A DNA stretch of 37,795 nt from an uncultured Anaeromyxobacter sp. Lineage in GTDB: Bacteria > Myxococcota > Myxococcia > Myxococcales > Anaeromyxobacteraceae. The notes beneath the pieces are model-generated. The model searched no databases and was not told the origin of the DNA. It was given only the letters and a program-made list of their open reading frames with translations. The DNA lies in NCBI GenBank assembly GCA_903855945.1, contig CAIOAK010000126.1, positions 1 to 37,795 on the forward strand. The letters are read 5' to 3'. The position numbers were made by a program, and so were the translations under genes. This document shows, piece by piece, positions 6,890-14,738 of the stretch (position 1 is its first letter; each line of letters begins with the position of its first letter).

Positions 6890-8689
6890 ATGGCCGCCCT
6901 CGATCCCCTCGCCTTCGTCCGCTCCACGCCCCCCTTCGACGCGCTCCCGCCGGAACTCTTCGACGGGGCCGCGAGGACCCTGGAAGTCATCTACCATCCG
7001 GCCGGCACGAAGCTCGTGACCGTCGGGGAGGAGCCGCTCCGGCACCTCTACGTCATCCGCAAGGGCGTGGTGCGCCTGGAACGGGGAGGCCAGACCATCC
7101 AGGTGCTCGAGGAGGGGGAGGTGTTCGGCTACACCTCGCTGCTCACCGGGAAGGCCACCCTCGACGGCGTCGTCGACGAGGACCTGCTCGCCTACCGGAT
7201 CCCGGCCGACGAGTTCCAGCGGCTGATGACCGACGCCCCCTTCGCCGCCCACTTCACCACCGGTCTCGCCAACCGGCTGGAGGCGAGCCTGGAGAACTCG
7301 CCGGTCGTCACCTTCCGGGTCGATCTGGCCGCGGCGGTCGCCTCGCTCGTGCGCCGCCCCGCGGTCTGGGTGGACGCCGAGTCCACCGTCGGGGACGCCG
7401 CGCGGGTCATGACCGAGGAGCGGGTCTCGTCGGTGCTCGTCCGCGGGGAGACACCGGGGATCGTCACCGACCGGGACTTCCGCTCGAAGGTGCTTGCCCA
7501 GGGGCTGGGAGCCAAGGAGCCGCTCGCGCGCATCGTCACGCGCCCGTTCCGGGGGGTCGAGAGCTCGATGCCCGTCCACGAGGCCTGGACGGTCCTGCTC
7601 GACGCGAACGTCCACCACCTCCCGGTGATTCGCGACGGCGAGATCATCGGCGTGATCACCGACACCGACCTGCTCAAGCACACCTCGCAGGGGCCGGTGG
7701 CCGTGCTCCGGCTGGTGGAGAAGCTGCCGGGGAGGCAGAGCCTGCCCGGGTACGCCCGCAAGGTCACGGAGATGGTGGCCTCGCTGCTCGCCGGCGGCCT
7801 CAACCCGGTGGTCATCGCCGGCTTCGTGGCGCAGCTGAACGACGCGCTCATGAAGCGCATCCTCCACTGGGCACACGAGGAGCTGGGCGAGCCGCCCGCG
7901 CCCTACGCCTGGATCGCGCTCGGCTCGGAGGGTCGCCAGGAGCAGACGCTCCTCACCGACCAGGACAACGCCATCGTCTTCGCGGACGAGGGGGCGTCGT
8001 CGGGGGAGTACTACACGGCGCTCGCCGACCGGGCCAACACCGACCTGGCGGCGGCTGGCTTCCCCCGCTGCCCGGGCGGCTACATGGCCCGGAACCACTG
8101 CGCCACCCTCACGGAGTGGCGGGAACGGTTCACCGGCTGGGTGGACGATCCCTCGGCGCAGGGCGTCCTCGAGGCGGCCATCTTCTTCGACTTCCGGCGG
8201 GTGGCCGGCACCCTCGACCTCTCCCCCCTCCAGGAGGTGATGGACGGCATCCCCCGGCGGGAGGCGTTCCTCCGCGGCATGGTCAAGCAGGCGCTCGAAT
8301 TCCGCCCGCCCCCGCTTCTGGGCCTCCGCATCCGGGGCGGGGCGGAACTGGACCTGAAGCGGCAGGGGATCGCACCGGTGGTCTTCCTGGCGCGCTGCTA
8401 CGGCCTCGCCGTGGGGAGCCACGCGCGCAACACGCTGGAGCGGCTCCGGGCCGCGACCCGGGCCGGGCTCATGGGAACCGACGCCAGCGCGAACGTCATC
8501 GACAGCTACCGCTACCTCCTCGGCCTCCGACTTCGCATGCAGCTGAAGGCGGTCTCGGTGGGCAAGCCGCCGACCAACGTGGTCTCGCTCTCGGACGTCT
8601 CGGCGATCGAGCGGAGCCGTCTCAAGGACACCCTGCGGGCGATCTCCTCGTGGCAGGACAAGGCGGCGTACCGGTACCAGGTCGTCTAG
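6890..8689 (+). CDS. cNMP-binding / CBS-pair / DUF294 nucleotidyltransferase-like protein
   Basis: A 599-residue cytoplasmic protein (COG2905 type). Domain order: a cyclic-nucleotide-binding fold at about residues 10-125 (LYVIRKGVVRLERGG, then EVFGYTSLLTG), a pair of CBS domains at about 150-275 (each ending in ITDxDL or TDRDF), a GlnD-like nucleotidyltransferase domain with GSEGRQEQTLLTDQDNA near 345, and a helical DUF294 C-terminal domain. The architecture suggests nucleotide-sensing control of an NTase activity whose target is unknown. These proteins often sit beside a DnaQ-type exonuclease and acetate permease genes, as here. The ATG at 6890 is preferred; a GTG at 6872 adds six residues but has no better ribosome site. 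The stop TAG overlaps the GTG start of the next gene by one base. Confidence 0.9.
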   Translation: MAALDPLAFVRSTPPFDALPPELFDGAARTLEVIYHPAGTKLVTVGEEPLRHLYVIRKGVVRLERGGQTIQVLEEGEVFGYTSLLTGKATLDGVVDEDLLAYRIPADEFQRLMTDAPFAAHFTTGLANRLEASLENSPVVTFRVDLAAAVASLVRRPAVWVDAESTVGDAARVMTEERVSSVLVRGETPGIVTDRDFRSKVLAQGLGAKEPLARIVTRPFRGVESSMPVHEAWTVLLDANVHHLPVIRDGEIIGVITDTDLLKHTSQGPVAVLRLVEKLPGRQSLPGYARKVTEMVASLLAGGLNPVVIAGFVAQLNDALMKRILHWAHEELGEPPAPYAWIALGSEGRQEQTLLTDQDNAIVFADEGASSGEYYTALADRANTDLAAAGFPRCPGGYMARNHCATLTEWRERFTGWVDDPSAQGVLEAAIFFDFRRVAGTLDLSPLQEVMDGIPRREAFLRGMVKQALEFRPPPLLGLRIRGGAELDLKRQGIAPVVFLARCYGLAVGSHARNTLERLRAATRAGLMGTDASANVIDSYRYLLGLRLRMQLKAVSVGKPPTNVVSLSDVSAIERSRLKDTLRAISSWQDKAAYRYQVV

Positions 8690-9294
8690 TGCTCCGGCTC
8701 TTCTCGTCGCCACGGTGGGACCTGCCGGTCTACTGGGCGCTCGACCTGGAGACGGGCGGGCTCGACGTCCGCCACGACCCGATCATCGCCGTGGGGATGG
8801 TGCCGGTCCGCAACGGCGTCATCCAGCTCGGCGAGTCCTTCGACACCCTCGTCCGACCGGATCCCGGTCGCGCCATCCGACCGGAGTCGGTGCGGGCCCA
8901 CCAGCTGCTCGCCGGGGACCTGCGCAAGTCGCCGCCGCTCGCGGCCGTCCTCCAGGAGGTGGACCGGCGGCTGGAGGGCGGCGTCCTGCTCGTCCACAAC
9001 CGGGGCATCGACATCCCGTTCCTGAAGGGCGGCCACGCCCGGAGCGGCCTGCCCTGGAAGAAGCCGCGCGTGGTGGACACGGTGGATCTGATCGTGAAGG
9101 CGGCCTCGCGTCGCAGGTTCCTGCGCCCGGAGGGGGAGACGATGCCCTCCCTCAACCTCTCCGAGGCCCGTCGGGTGAACGGGCTCCCGGACTACCAGGC
9201 CCACGACGCCCTGGTCGATGCGATCGCAACGGCCGAGCTCTTCCTCGTCCTCCGTCACGTCATCGGAGCGAAGACGCTGCGCGACCTCCGCTGA
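8689..9294 (+). CDS. DnaQ-like 3'-5' exonuclease (DEDD superfamily)
   Basis: A 201-residue protein with exonuclease motifs: ALDLETGG (ExoI, residues about 15-22), HNRGIDIPFL (ExoII, near 103) and HDALVDA (ExoIII, near 176, His followed by Asp five residues later), as in DEDDh enzymes. It resembles the stand-alone PolC/epsilon-type nuclease that accompanies DUF294 proteins, and may act on DNA or RNA ends. The GTG start overlaps the previous stop (TAGTG), indicating translational coupling. The last 35 bases overlap the 3' end of the convergent MFS gene. Confidence 0.85.
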   Translation: MLRLFSSPRWDLPVYWALDLETGGLDVRHDPIIAVGMVPVRNGVIQLGESFDTLVRPDPGRAIRPESVRAHQLLAGDLRKSPPLAAVLQEVDRRLEGGVLLVHNRGIDIPFLKGGHARSGLPWKKPRVVDTVDLIVKAASRRRFLRPEGETMPSLNLSEARRVNGLPDYQAHDALVDAIATAELFLVLRHVIGAKTLRDLR

Positions 9295-10441
9295 GGGCCG
9301 GGAGGGGAAGGGCGAAGAGCAGGAGGAGCGCCAGGAGCTCCACGCCGCCCGCCCCGACGAACAGGGGACCCACCCCGTGCCAGCGGTCGTAGCCCACTCC
9401 CGAGAGCTGGTAGCCGACCGCGTTGCCGATCCCGAAGACCACCGCGGCGAAGAGGGCCTGCCCGGTGGCGCGCATCCGCGACGGAACCGCGCGCGACATG
9501 GCGTCCATGGCCGCCGCCCAGAAGAGCCCGAAAGTGAAGAAGTGGAGGGCCTGGAGGGACACCACCCAGGTGGCCGACCGGGCCTGGGAGAGGAGCAGCC
9601 ACCGGACTGCGCTCACGGCGAAGGAGGCGCCCAGGATGGCGCGCAGCGAGAAGAGGGCGGCCACGCGCGGGAAGAGGAGCATCGCAGCCACCTCGAAGAC
9701 CACCCCCACCGTCATGCCGACGCCGGTGATGCTGGAGGGGAGACCGAGGTCGCGCACGAAGAGGCCGAAGAGAAGGTGGAAGGGGGCGGTCGCGCCCCAG
9801 TGCAGGGCCAGGACGGCGAGGAGCAGGAGGAGCGGCCCGTTCCGGAGCAGGCCGGCCATCTCCCGGAAGCGGGGAGGGTGGGCCGGCGCCGGCGGGATCG
9901 GAAGCCTCCGTGCGGCGAGCGCGTATCCCCCCACGCAGGCGGCGACCGAGATCGGCACGAGCGGGTCGCCGGGAAGGTCGCCGCGCCAGGTGAGGAGCAG
10001 GCCCACCGCGGAGGTGACCAGCGCGAAGCCCACCGAGCCCCAGAGCCGGATGCGGGCGTAGGAGGACTCCGGGTGGTGGACGGTCCACTCCACGGTGAGC
10101 GAGTCCACGAGCGGGACGACCGCGCGGTCGGCGAGACCGTAGGCCAGCAGCACCATGCCCACGAGGACCGGCGTGCGCGCCGCCGGCAGGAGCAGCACGG
10201 TGAGGAAGGCCCAGGCGCTCGCGAGCCCGAGCGCCCGTGCCGGCGCCCGGGAGCGGTCGGCGTAGGTGGCCCAGGCCACGGCGACCGGGACCGCCAGGAG
10301 CGGACCGATCATCTGGACCGTCCCGATCTGCTCGCCCGAGAAGCCCAGCCCGTGCAGATACGGGGCGAAGTAGGGCAGGAAGGTTCCGACGCCCCCGTAG
10401 TAGGCGAAGTAGAAGAGGCGCAGTCGCGTGGCGGGGGTCAT
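9260..10441 (-). CDS. MFS transporter, HcaT / nucleoside-permease-like
   Basis: A 393-residue, 12-helix major facilitator. The N-terminal RLRLFYFAYYGGVGTFLPYFAPYLHGLGFSGEQIG is characteristic of the MFS_1_like group that includes the 3-phenylpropionate transporter HcaT and nucleoside permeases, and the second half has the matching FTFGLFWAAAMDAM segment. Substrate unknown. The start at 10441 (ATG) leaves only 26 bases to the divergent nucleotidyltransferase ATG; a GTG at 10447 is the alternative. Its stop lies inside the end of the exonuclease gene, a 35-bp tail-to-tail overlap. Confidence 0.82.
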   Translation of the reverse strand: MTPATRLRLFYFAYYGGVGTFLPYFAPYLHGLGFSGEQIGTVQMIGPLLAVPVAVAWATYADRSRAPARALGLASAWAFLTVLLLPAARTPVLVGMVLLAYGLADRAVVPLVDSLTVEWTVHHPESSYARIRLWGSVGFALVTSAVGLLLTWRGDLPGDPLVPISVAACVGGYALAARRLPIPPAPAHPPRFREMAGLLRNGPLLLLLAVLALHWGATAPFHLLFGLFVRDLGLPSSITGVGMTVGVVFEVAAMLLFPRVAALFSLRAILGASFAVSAVRWLLLSQARSATWVVSLQALHFFTFGLFWAAAMDAMSRAVPSRMRATGQALFAAVVFGIGNAVGYQLSGVGYDRWHGVGPLFVGAGGVELLALLLLFALPLPALSGGRAASSLR

Positions 10442-10452
10442 CGGCACTGGAC

Positions 10453-10458
10453 TAGACT
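10453..10458 (+). promoter_or_regulatory. -10 element in a 26-bp divergent gap
   Basis: TAGACT ends 9 bases before the nucleotidyltransferase ATG at 10468, which has no Shine-Dalgarno sequence, so the transcript should be leaderless or nearly so. On the other strand TAGTCC overlaps the same site and is 7 bases from the MFS ATG, so divergent starts from one symmetric -10 region are possible. Confidence 0.4.
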
Positions 10459-10467
10459 GGCTCTACC

Positions 10468-11463
10468 ATGGACGGCGCCGTCGGGATGATCCTCGCCGCA
10501 GGGCTGGGCACGAGGCTCCGGCCCCTCACCGATCTGCTGCCCAAGCCCGCCGTTCCGGTGGCCGGCGTGCCGCTCGTCCAGCACGCCTTCGGACGCATGC
10601 GGGACGCCGGGATCCGGCGTGTGGTCGTGAACACGCACCACCTCGCCGGGGAGATGGCGCGGGTGGCCGCGGCCGCGGCGCAGGCGACCGGTCTCGAGCT
10701 CTCCCTCTCCCACGAGCCGGTCATCGCCGGGACGGGCGGTGCGCTCCGCGAGGCCCGCCGGTTCCTCTCCGGCGCGGAGGCCATCGTCCTCTGGAACGGG
10801 GACGTCCTCTTCGACATCGACCTCGGGGGCGTGGTGGAGGCGCACCGCAGGAGCGGCGCGCTGGCGACGATGGTGCTCGCCCCCATGCCGCCCGGGGCCG
10901 CGTTCGCCACCGTCGACGTGGACGGGGCCATGGTGGTCCGCCGCATCGCCGGACTCGGCCCCGGCGGCGACGGGCTCCTCCCGCTCCACTTCACCGGCGT
11001 GCACGTGCTCTCCCCGGCGATCCTGGAGCACGTCCCGGAGCGGCCGCACGCCTGCGACGTGAACCGTCAGGTCCACGTACCGCTCCTCCCGTCGGGACGG
11101 GTGCGGGGCGTGGTGACGGGCGGGTACTGGAACGACCTGGGCACGCCGGAGCGCTACCTCCGCGCCAACCTGGACCTCCTCGCGCGCCTCGGGGACCAGA
11201 TCCTCCGCGATGGCTCCGCGTCGGTGGATCCGGAGGCGCGGCTCGCGGGCCCGGCCATCATCGGCCGGGATGCGGTCGTCCTGGCGGGGGCGGCGATCGG
11301 TCCGGGGACCGTGCTGGGGGAGGGGAGCCGGGTGGGTCGAGGGGCGCAGGTCGAGAGCGCGGTGGTCTGGCCGGGTACCGTCGTCGCGCCGGGCGAGCGG
11401 GTCGTGCAGGCGGTGGCGGCCGGATCGTTGCGGGTCCCCGCGGGTCCCGCCGCGGGCGGGTGA
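10468..11463 (+). CDS. NDP-sugar nucleotidyltransferase (mannose-1-phosphate guanylyltransferase-like)
   Basis: A 331-residue enzyme. The N-terminal Rossmann-type domain (residues about 1-235) has the nucleotide-binding signature AAGLGTRLRPLT at 10-21 followed by PKPAVPVAG, a GTGGAL substrate loop near 88, and the metal-site Asp in WNGDVLFDID near 109. The C-terminal part (about 245-320) has hexapeptide-like repeats (AIIGRDAVVLAGAAIGPG...) forming a short left-handed beta helix. It probably couples a sugar-1-phosphate to GTP or another NTP for polysaccharide precursors; the exact sugar cannot be told. It is the first of a tight plus-strand run, with trmL 9 bases downstream. Confidence 0.83.
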   Translation: MDGAVGMILAAGLGTRLRPLTDLLPKPAVPVAGVPLVQHAFGRMRDAGIRRVVVNTHHLAGEMARVAAAAAQATGLELSLSHEPVIAGTGGALREARRFLSGAEAIVLWNGDVLFDIDLGGVVEAHRRSGALATMVLAPMPPGAAFATVDVDGAMVVRRIAGLGPGGDGLLPLHFTGVHVLSPAILEHVPERPHACDVNRQVHVPLLPSGRVRGVVTGGYWNDLGTPERYLRANLDLLARLGDQILRDGSASVDPEARLAGPAIIGRDAVVLAGAAIGPGTVLGEGSRVGRGAQVESAVVWPGTVVAPGERVVQAVAAGSLRVPAGPAAGG

Positions 11464-11472
11464 TCTCCCGGA

Positions 11473-11952
11473 ATGGCCGACCTCGTCCCCGTCACGCCGC
11501 CGCTCGAGGTGGTGCTCGTGTCGCCGCAGATCCCGCCCAACACGGGAAACGTGGCCCGGACCTGCGCGGTGACCGGCTGCCGGCTGCACCTCGTCGGTCC
11601 GCTGGGCTTCTCGCTCGGCGAGAAGGAGCTCCGCCGGGCGGGTCTCGACTACTGGGACGACGTCGAGGTGGAGGTGCACCCGGACTGGCCGGCCTTCGAG
11701 GCCCGCCACGTCCGCGGAAGGGCGGAACGGCTCCACCTCTTCACCGCGCGTGCACAGGGCGGTCTCTTCGAGCGCCGCTTCGCGCCCGGGGACCTGCTCG
11801 TCTTCGGTCAGGAGCAGCTGGGATTGCCGCCGGCGCTGCTCTCGGCCTGGCCGGACCGGCAGGTCTCGATCCCCATGCGGGCGGGGCTGCGGAGCCTGAA
11901 CCTCGCGGTGGCCGTGGGCGTGGGGGTGTACGCGGCGCTGCGGGCCATCTAG
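11473..11952 (+). CDS. trmL: tRNA (cytidine(34)-2'-O)-methyltransferase TrmL
   Basis: A 159-residue SPOUT methyltransferase, the usual length for TrmL/YibK, which methylates the ribose at the tRNA-Leu wobble position using AdoMet. All three SPOUT motifs are visible: IPPNTGNVARTCA at residues about 18-30, LLVFGQEQLGLP near 115, and IPMRAGLRSLNLAVAVGVGVY near 135, which forms the trefoil-knot cofactor site. The spacing to the previous stop is 9 bases and to the next gene 9 bases, so it is co-transcribed. Confidence 0.9.
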   Translation: MADLVPVTPPLEVVLVSPQIPPNTGNVARTCAVTGCRLHLVGPLGFSLGEKELRRAGLDYWDDVEVEVHPDWPAFEARHVRGRAERLHLFTARAQGGLFERRFAPGDLLVFGQEQLGLPPALLSAWPDRQVSIPMRAGLRSLNLAVAVGVGVYAALRAI

Positions 11953-11961
11953 GATGCCCGG

Positions 11962-13647
11962 ATGTCGTTCCTCCGCGAGCCAGGGGACCTCGCGCGGACT
12001 CCGCTCGCCGCGATCCTCCTCGAGGCCTGGAACCTCCGGGCCACCGGCCAGCTGATCGTCCGGCAGGCCGGGGGCGACTCGCGCCTCTGGTTCCGGGGCG
12101 GGATGGCGGTCGGGGTCCAGTCCTTCTCGGGTTTCCAGCCCCTCGGGCAGCTCCTGCTCGGGCGCGGCCTCATCGACATCGACGCGCTGGGGCGCTCCCT
12201 TGCCGAGGTGGCCGCCTCCGGTCGCAAGCAGGGCGAGGTGCTGGTCTCGATGGGCGCGGTCTCCCAGGAGGTGGTGGACCGGGCGCTCGAGGACCAGCAG
12301 GCGGGATACCTCTCCCTCATCGCCAAGCTGCCGGAGGGGGCATACCGGTTCGACATGGAGGCGCGGGTTCCGGAATGGGCTTCCCACGTGCTGGTGGCTC
12401 CGATGCGGGCGGTGGTGGACGCGCTCGCCACGCCGCAGGGGGAAGCCCTGTGCGCGTCGGCGCTGGCGATGGCGCAGGGACCGATCGCACTCCGTGCCGG
12501 ATACGCCGACCTGGCGGTGGTCTTCTCCTGGAACGCTGCCGAGGAGCAGCTCCTGCGCCGGCTCGAGACGGCTTCCACCGCGGAGGAGGTCCTGGCCACG
12601 CCCGGTCTCACCCGGGAGGACGCCCGGGCGGCGCTCGCCACCCTGCTGCTCCTCGGGCTGGCCGAGCCGGCCGGCGAGGTGGTGGACCTGGCGCACATCG
12701 CGCGAGCACCCGGCGCGCCGCCGGTGGCGCCAATCCAGAGCCCCGTTCCGGCGCCTCCTCCGGTCGAGCCCCCCCGGCGGAGCGACCCCGAGGTCTCCCG
12801 AGCGAGACGGCAGCGCCTGCTCGCCCGCGCCATGCAGAACATGGGGCTCGGACCGCTCCCCGGCGCTCCGGTCCGGGTCCCTCCCGCGCCCGCGCCGTCG
12901 GTGGCGCCCGCTCCGGCGCCGCGACCGCCCCGCCCTGCGGGGCCGCCCCCGGAGATCCTGCGCGCCCTGCAGGAGGCGCTGCCCCTCGCCCGGGATTCGG
13001 ACCTCTTCGCCCGGCTCGGGCTGGCGCGCGGGTCGAGCCAGGACGACGTGAAGGGGGCCTACCTTCTCCGCGTGAAGCAGTTCCACCCGGACCGGTTCGC
13101 CTCCCCGGAACTGGCCGACCTCCAGGCCGACCTCCGGGAGATCCTCTCCGGGCTCAACGAGGCCTACGGCGTCCTCTCCGATCGGGCGCGACGAACCGAC
13201 TACCTGGCCCGGACCGCGGCGGGAGGGCGCGCTCCGACCGAGGCCGCCGCAGCGTCAGCCCGGGCCGACTTCCAGAGGGCCGAGGCGGCGCGCAAGGCGG
13301 GCGACCACGCCCGGGCCCGCGTCTTCCTCGAGGCGGCGGTGCGCGCCGACCGGCGCCCCGACCTGCTCGTCGCGCTGGCGGCGGAGACGCTGGAGTCGGG
13401 GAAGCCGGAGGACCGGGAGCGGGCCAGGGCGCACCTGGACGAGGCGATGAAGGATCCGGCCTGCTCCGCGGCCTTCCTCGTCGCGGGGAAGATGGCCCGC
13501 GACGACGGCGAGCCGGACCGCGCCGAGAAGCTCTTCCGGGCGGCGCTCCGGGCCGATCCGCGCAACCCCGACGCCGCGGTGGCGATCCGTCAGCTCGAGG
13601 GGCAGCGCCGGATCCGCGCCGAGGCCCGGTCGGACGCGAAGAAGTGA
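11962..13647 (+). CDS. DUF4388 / J-domain / TPR-like multidomain protein
   Basis: A 561-residue cytoplasmic protein. Residues about 7-130 match the DUF4388 (PATAN-type) pattern common in Myxococcota (TPLAAILLEAW...ATGQLIVRQ...LWFRGG). A mostly helical middle follows to about 240. A Pro/Ala-rich linker (about 245-330) contains a basic patch. A J domain lies at about 350-415 with LGLARGSSQDDVKGAYLLRVKQFHPDRF; the HPD tripeptide that stimulates DnaK is intact. The C-terminus (about 430-555) has TPR-like repeats (ARAHLDEAM..., AEKLFRAALRADPRNPDA). It may recruit DnaK to a specific client or signalling complex; function is inferred from architecture only. Confidence 0.82.
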   Translation: MSFLREPGDLARTPLAAILLEAWNLRATGQLIVRQAGGDSRLWFRGGMAVGVQSFSGFQPLGQLLLGRGLIDIDALGRSLAEVAASGRKQGEVLVSMGAVSQEVVDRALEDQQAGYLSLIAKLPEGAYRFDMEARVPEWASHVLVAPMRAVVDALATPQGEALCASALAMAQGPIALRAGYADLAVVFSWNAAEEQLLRRLETASTAEEVLATPGLTREDARAALATLLLLGLAEPAGEVVDLAHIARAPGAPPVAPIQSPVPAPPPVEPPRRSDPEVSRARRQRLLARAMQNMGLGPLPGAPVRVPPAPAPSVAPAPAPRPPRPAGPPPEILRALQEALPLARDSDLFARLGLARGSSQDDVKGAYLLRVKQFHPDRFASPELADLQADLREILSGLNEAYGVLSDRARRTDYLARTAAGGRAPTEAAAASARADFQRAEAARKAGDHARARVFLEAAVRADRRPDLLVALAAETLESGKPEDRERARAHLDEAMKDPACSAAFLVAGKMARDDGEPDRAEKLFRAALRADPRNPDAAVAIRQLEGQRRIRAEARSDAKK

Positions 13648-13665
13648 CCCGGTCGCTCCCCTTGC

Positions 13666-13680
13666 GCCCGCGAGGCGGGC
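13666..13680. terminator. Hairpin between the J-domain gene and tsaD
   Basis: GCCCGC-GAG-GCGGGC is a perfect 6-bp stem 18 bases after the preceding stop. No T-run follows, so it may attenuate rather than terminate. A possible -10 (GGATAAA) lies just after it, before tsaD. Confidence 0.4.
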
Positions 13681-13723
13681 CGGTGGATAAAGCGGCCCCC
13701 GCGCGCCGAAGCGGATCCCTCCC

Positions 13724-14737
13724 GTGAACGTCCTGGGCATCGAGACGAGCTGCGACGAGACCGCCGCCGCGGTGGTGGAGGATGGCCGACGCGTGCGCTC
13801 CGACGTGGTCTCGACCCAGATCGAGATCCACCGTCGATGGGGCGGGGTGGTCCCCGAGCTGGCGAGCCGCAACCACGTCGTCCAGGTGATGCCGGTGATC
13901 GACGAGGCGCTGCGCCGGGCCGGACTCGACGGGCGGGCGCTCGACGGGATCGCCGTCACCTCGGGGCCGGGGCTGGTGGGCGCGCTGCTCGTGGGCGTGC
14001 AGGTGGCGAAGGCGCTCTCGCTCGCCTGGGAGATCCCGCTCGTCCGGGTGAACCACCTGGAGGGGCACCTCCTGGCCACCTTCCTCTCCGAGGAGGCCCC
14101 GGCCTTTCCCTTCCTGGGACTCGTCGTCTCCGGAGGGCACACCTCGCTCTACGTGGCGGAGGGCTTCGGCCGCTACCGGCTGCTCGGCCAGACCCGGGAC
14201 GACGCCGCCGGCGAGGCCTTCGACAAGGGGGCCAAGCTCCTCGGCCTGCCGTATCCCGGCGGGGTCGCCATCGACCGGATCGCCGGGACGGGAAATTCAC
14301 GCGCAGTGAAATTTCCTCGCGCCATCGTGAAGGGAGGTCCGCTCGCCTTCAGCTTCTCCGGGCTCAAGACCGCGCTCCTCCACCACGTGCGGACCCACGG
14401 CGTTCCCGAGGGGCAGGGGCTCGCCGACCTGTGCGCGAGCTACCAGGAGGCCATCGTGGGCGCGCTCGCCGCCAAGCTCTTCCGCGCCGCCCGGGAGCTC
14501 CAGCTCGACCGGGTGGTGCTCTCCGGCGGCGTGGCCGCCAACGGTCGGCTGCGCCAGGTGGTCACGGAGCGGGCCGCCGAGTACGAGGGGATGAGGGTCT
14601 TCCTGCCGCCGCCGCGCCACTGCACCGACAACGCGGCCATGATCGCGGTGGCGGGCACGCAGGCGCTGCTCCGCGGGGAGCGGGCTGGACCCTCGCTCGA
14701 GGCCGACGCGGGCTGGCGGCTCGGAACGGTGGCCTGA
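13724..14737 (+). CDS. tsaD: tRNA N6-adenosine threonylcarbamoyltransferase TsaD
   Basis: A 337-residue member of the Kae1/TsaD family, which transfers the threonylcarbamoyl group to A37 of ANN-decoding tRNAs together with TsaB, TsaC and TsaE. Seen: GIETSCDETAAA at residues 5-16, the metal-binding HLEGH near 110, VSGGHTSLY near 136, FSFSGLKTALL near 213 and the C-terminal CTDNAAMIA near 304. The length is typical. The start is GTG, giving the canonical MNVLGIETSCDET. The coding sequence contains one of the three TTCAC-N5-GTGAA palindromes (14290-14316), encoding NSRAVKF with rare codons. One base separates its stop from rsmA. Confidence 0.95.
   Translation: MNVLGIETSCDETAAAVVEDGRRVRSDVVSTQIEIHRRWGGVVPELASRNHVVQVMPVIDEALRRAGLDGRALDGIAVTSGPGLVGALLVGVQVAKALSLAWEIPLVRVNHLEGHLLATFLSEEAPAFPFLGLVVSGGHTSLYVAEGFGRYRLLGQTRDDAAGEAFDKGAKLLGLPYPGGVAIDRIAGTGNSRAVKFPRAIVKGGPLAFSFSGLKTALLHHVRTHGVPEGQGLADLCASYQEAIVGALAAKLFRAARELQLDRVVLSGGVAANGRLRQVVTERAAEYEGMRVFLPPPRHCTDNAAMIAVAGTQALLRGERAGPSLEADAGWRLGTVA
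14290..14316. repeat. Intragenic palindrome copy 1 (TTCAC-N5-GTGAA)
   Basis: TTCAC (14296-14300), spacer GCGCA, GTGAA (14306-14310). The dyad continues outward with further matching pairs and two mismatches, reaching GG at 14290-14291 and CC at 14315-14316. It is in frame as AAT TCA CGC GCA GTG AAA TTT inside tsaD. These A/T-rich codons contrast with the surrounding G/C-ending ones. Confidence 0.8.
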
Positions 14738-14738
14738 C

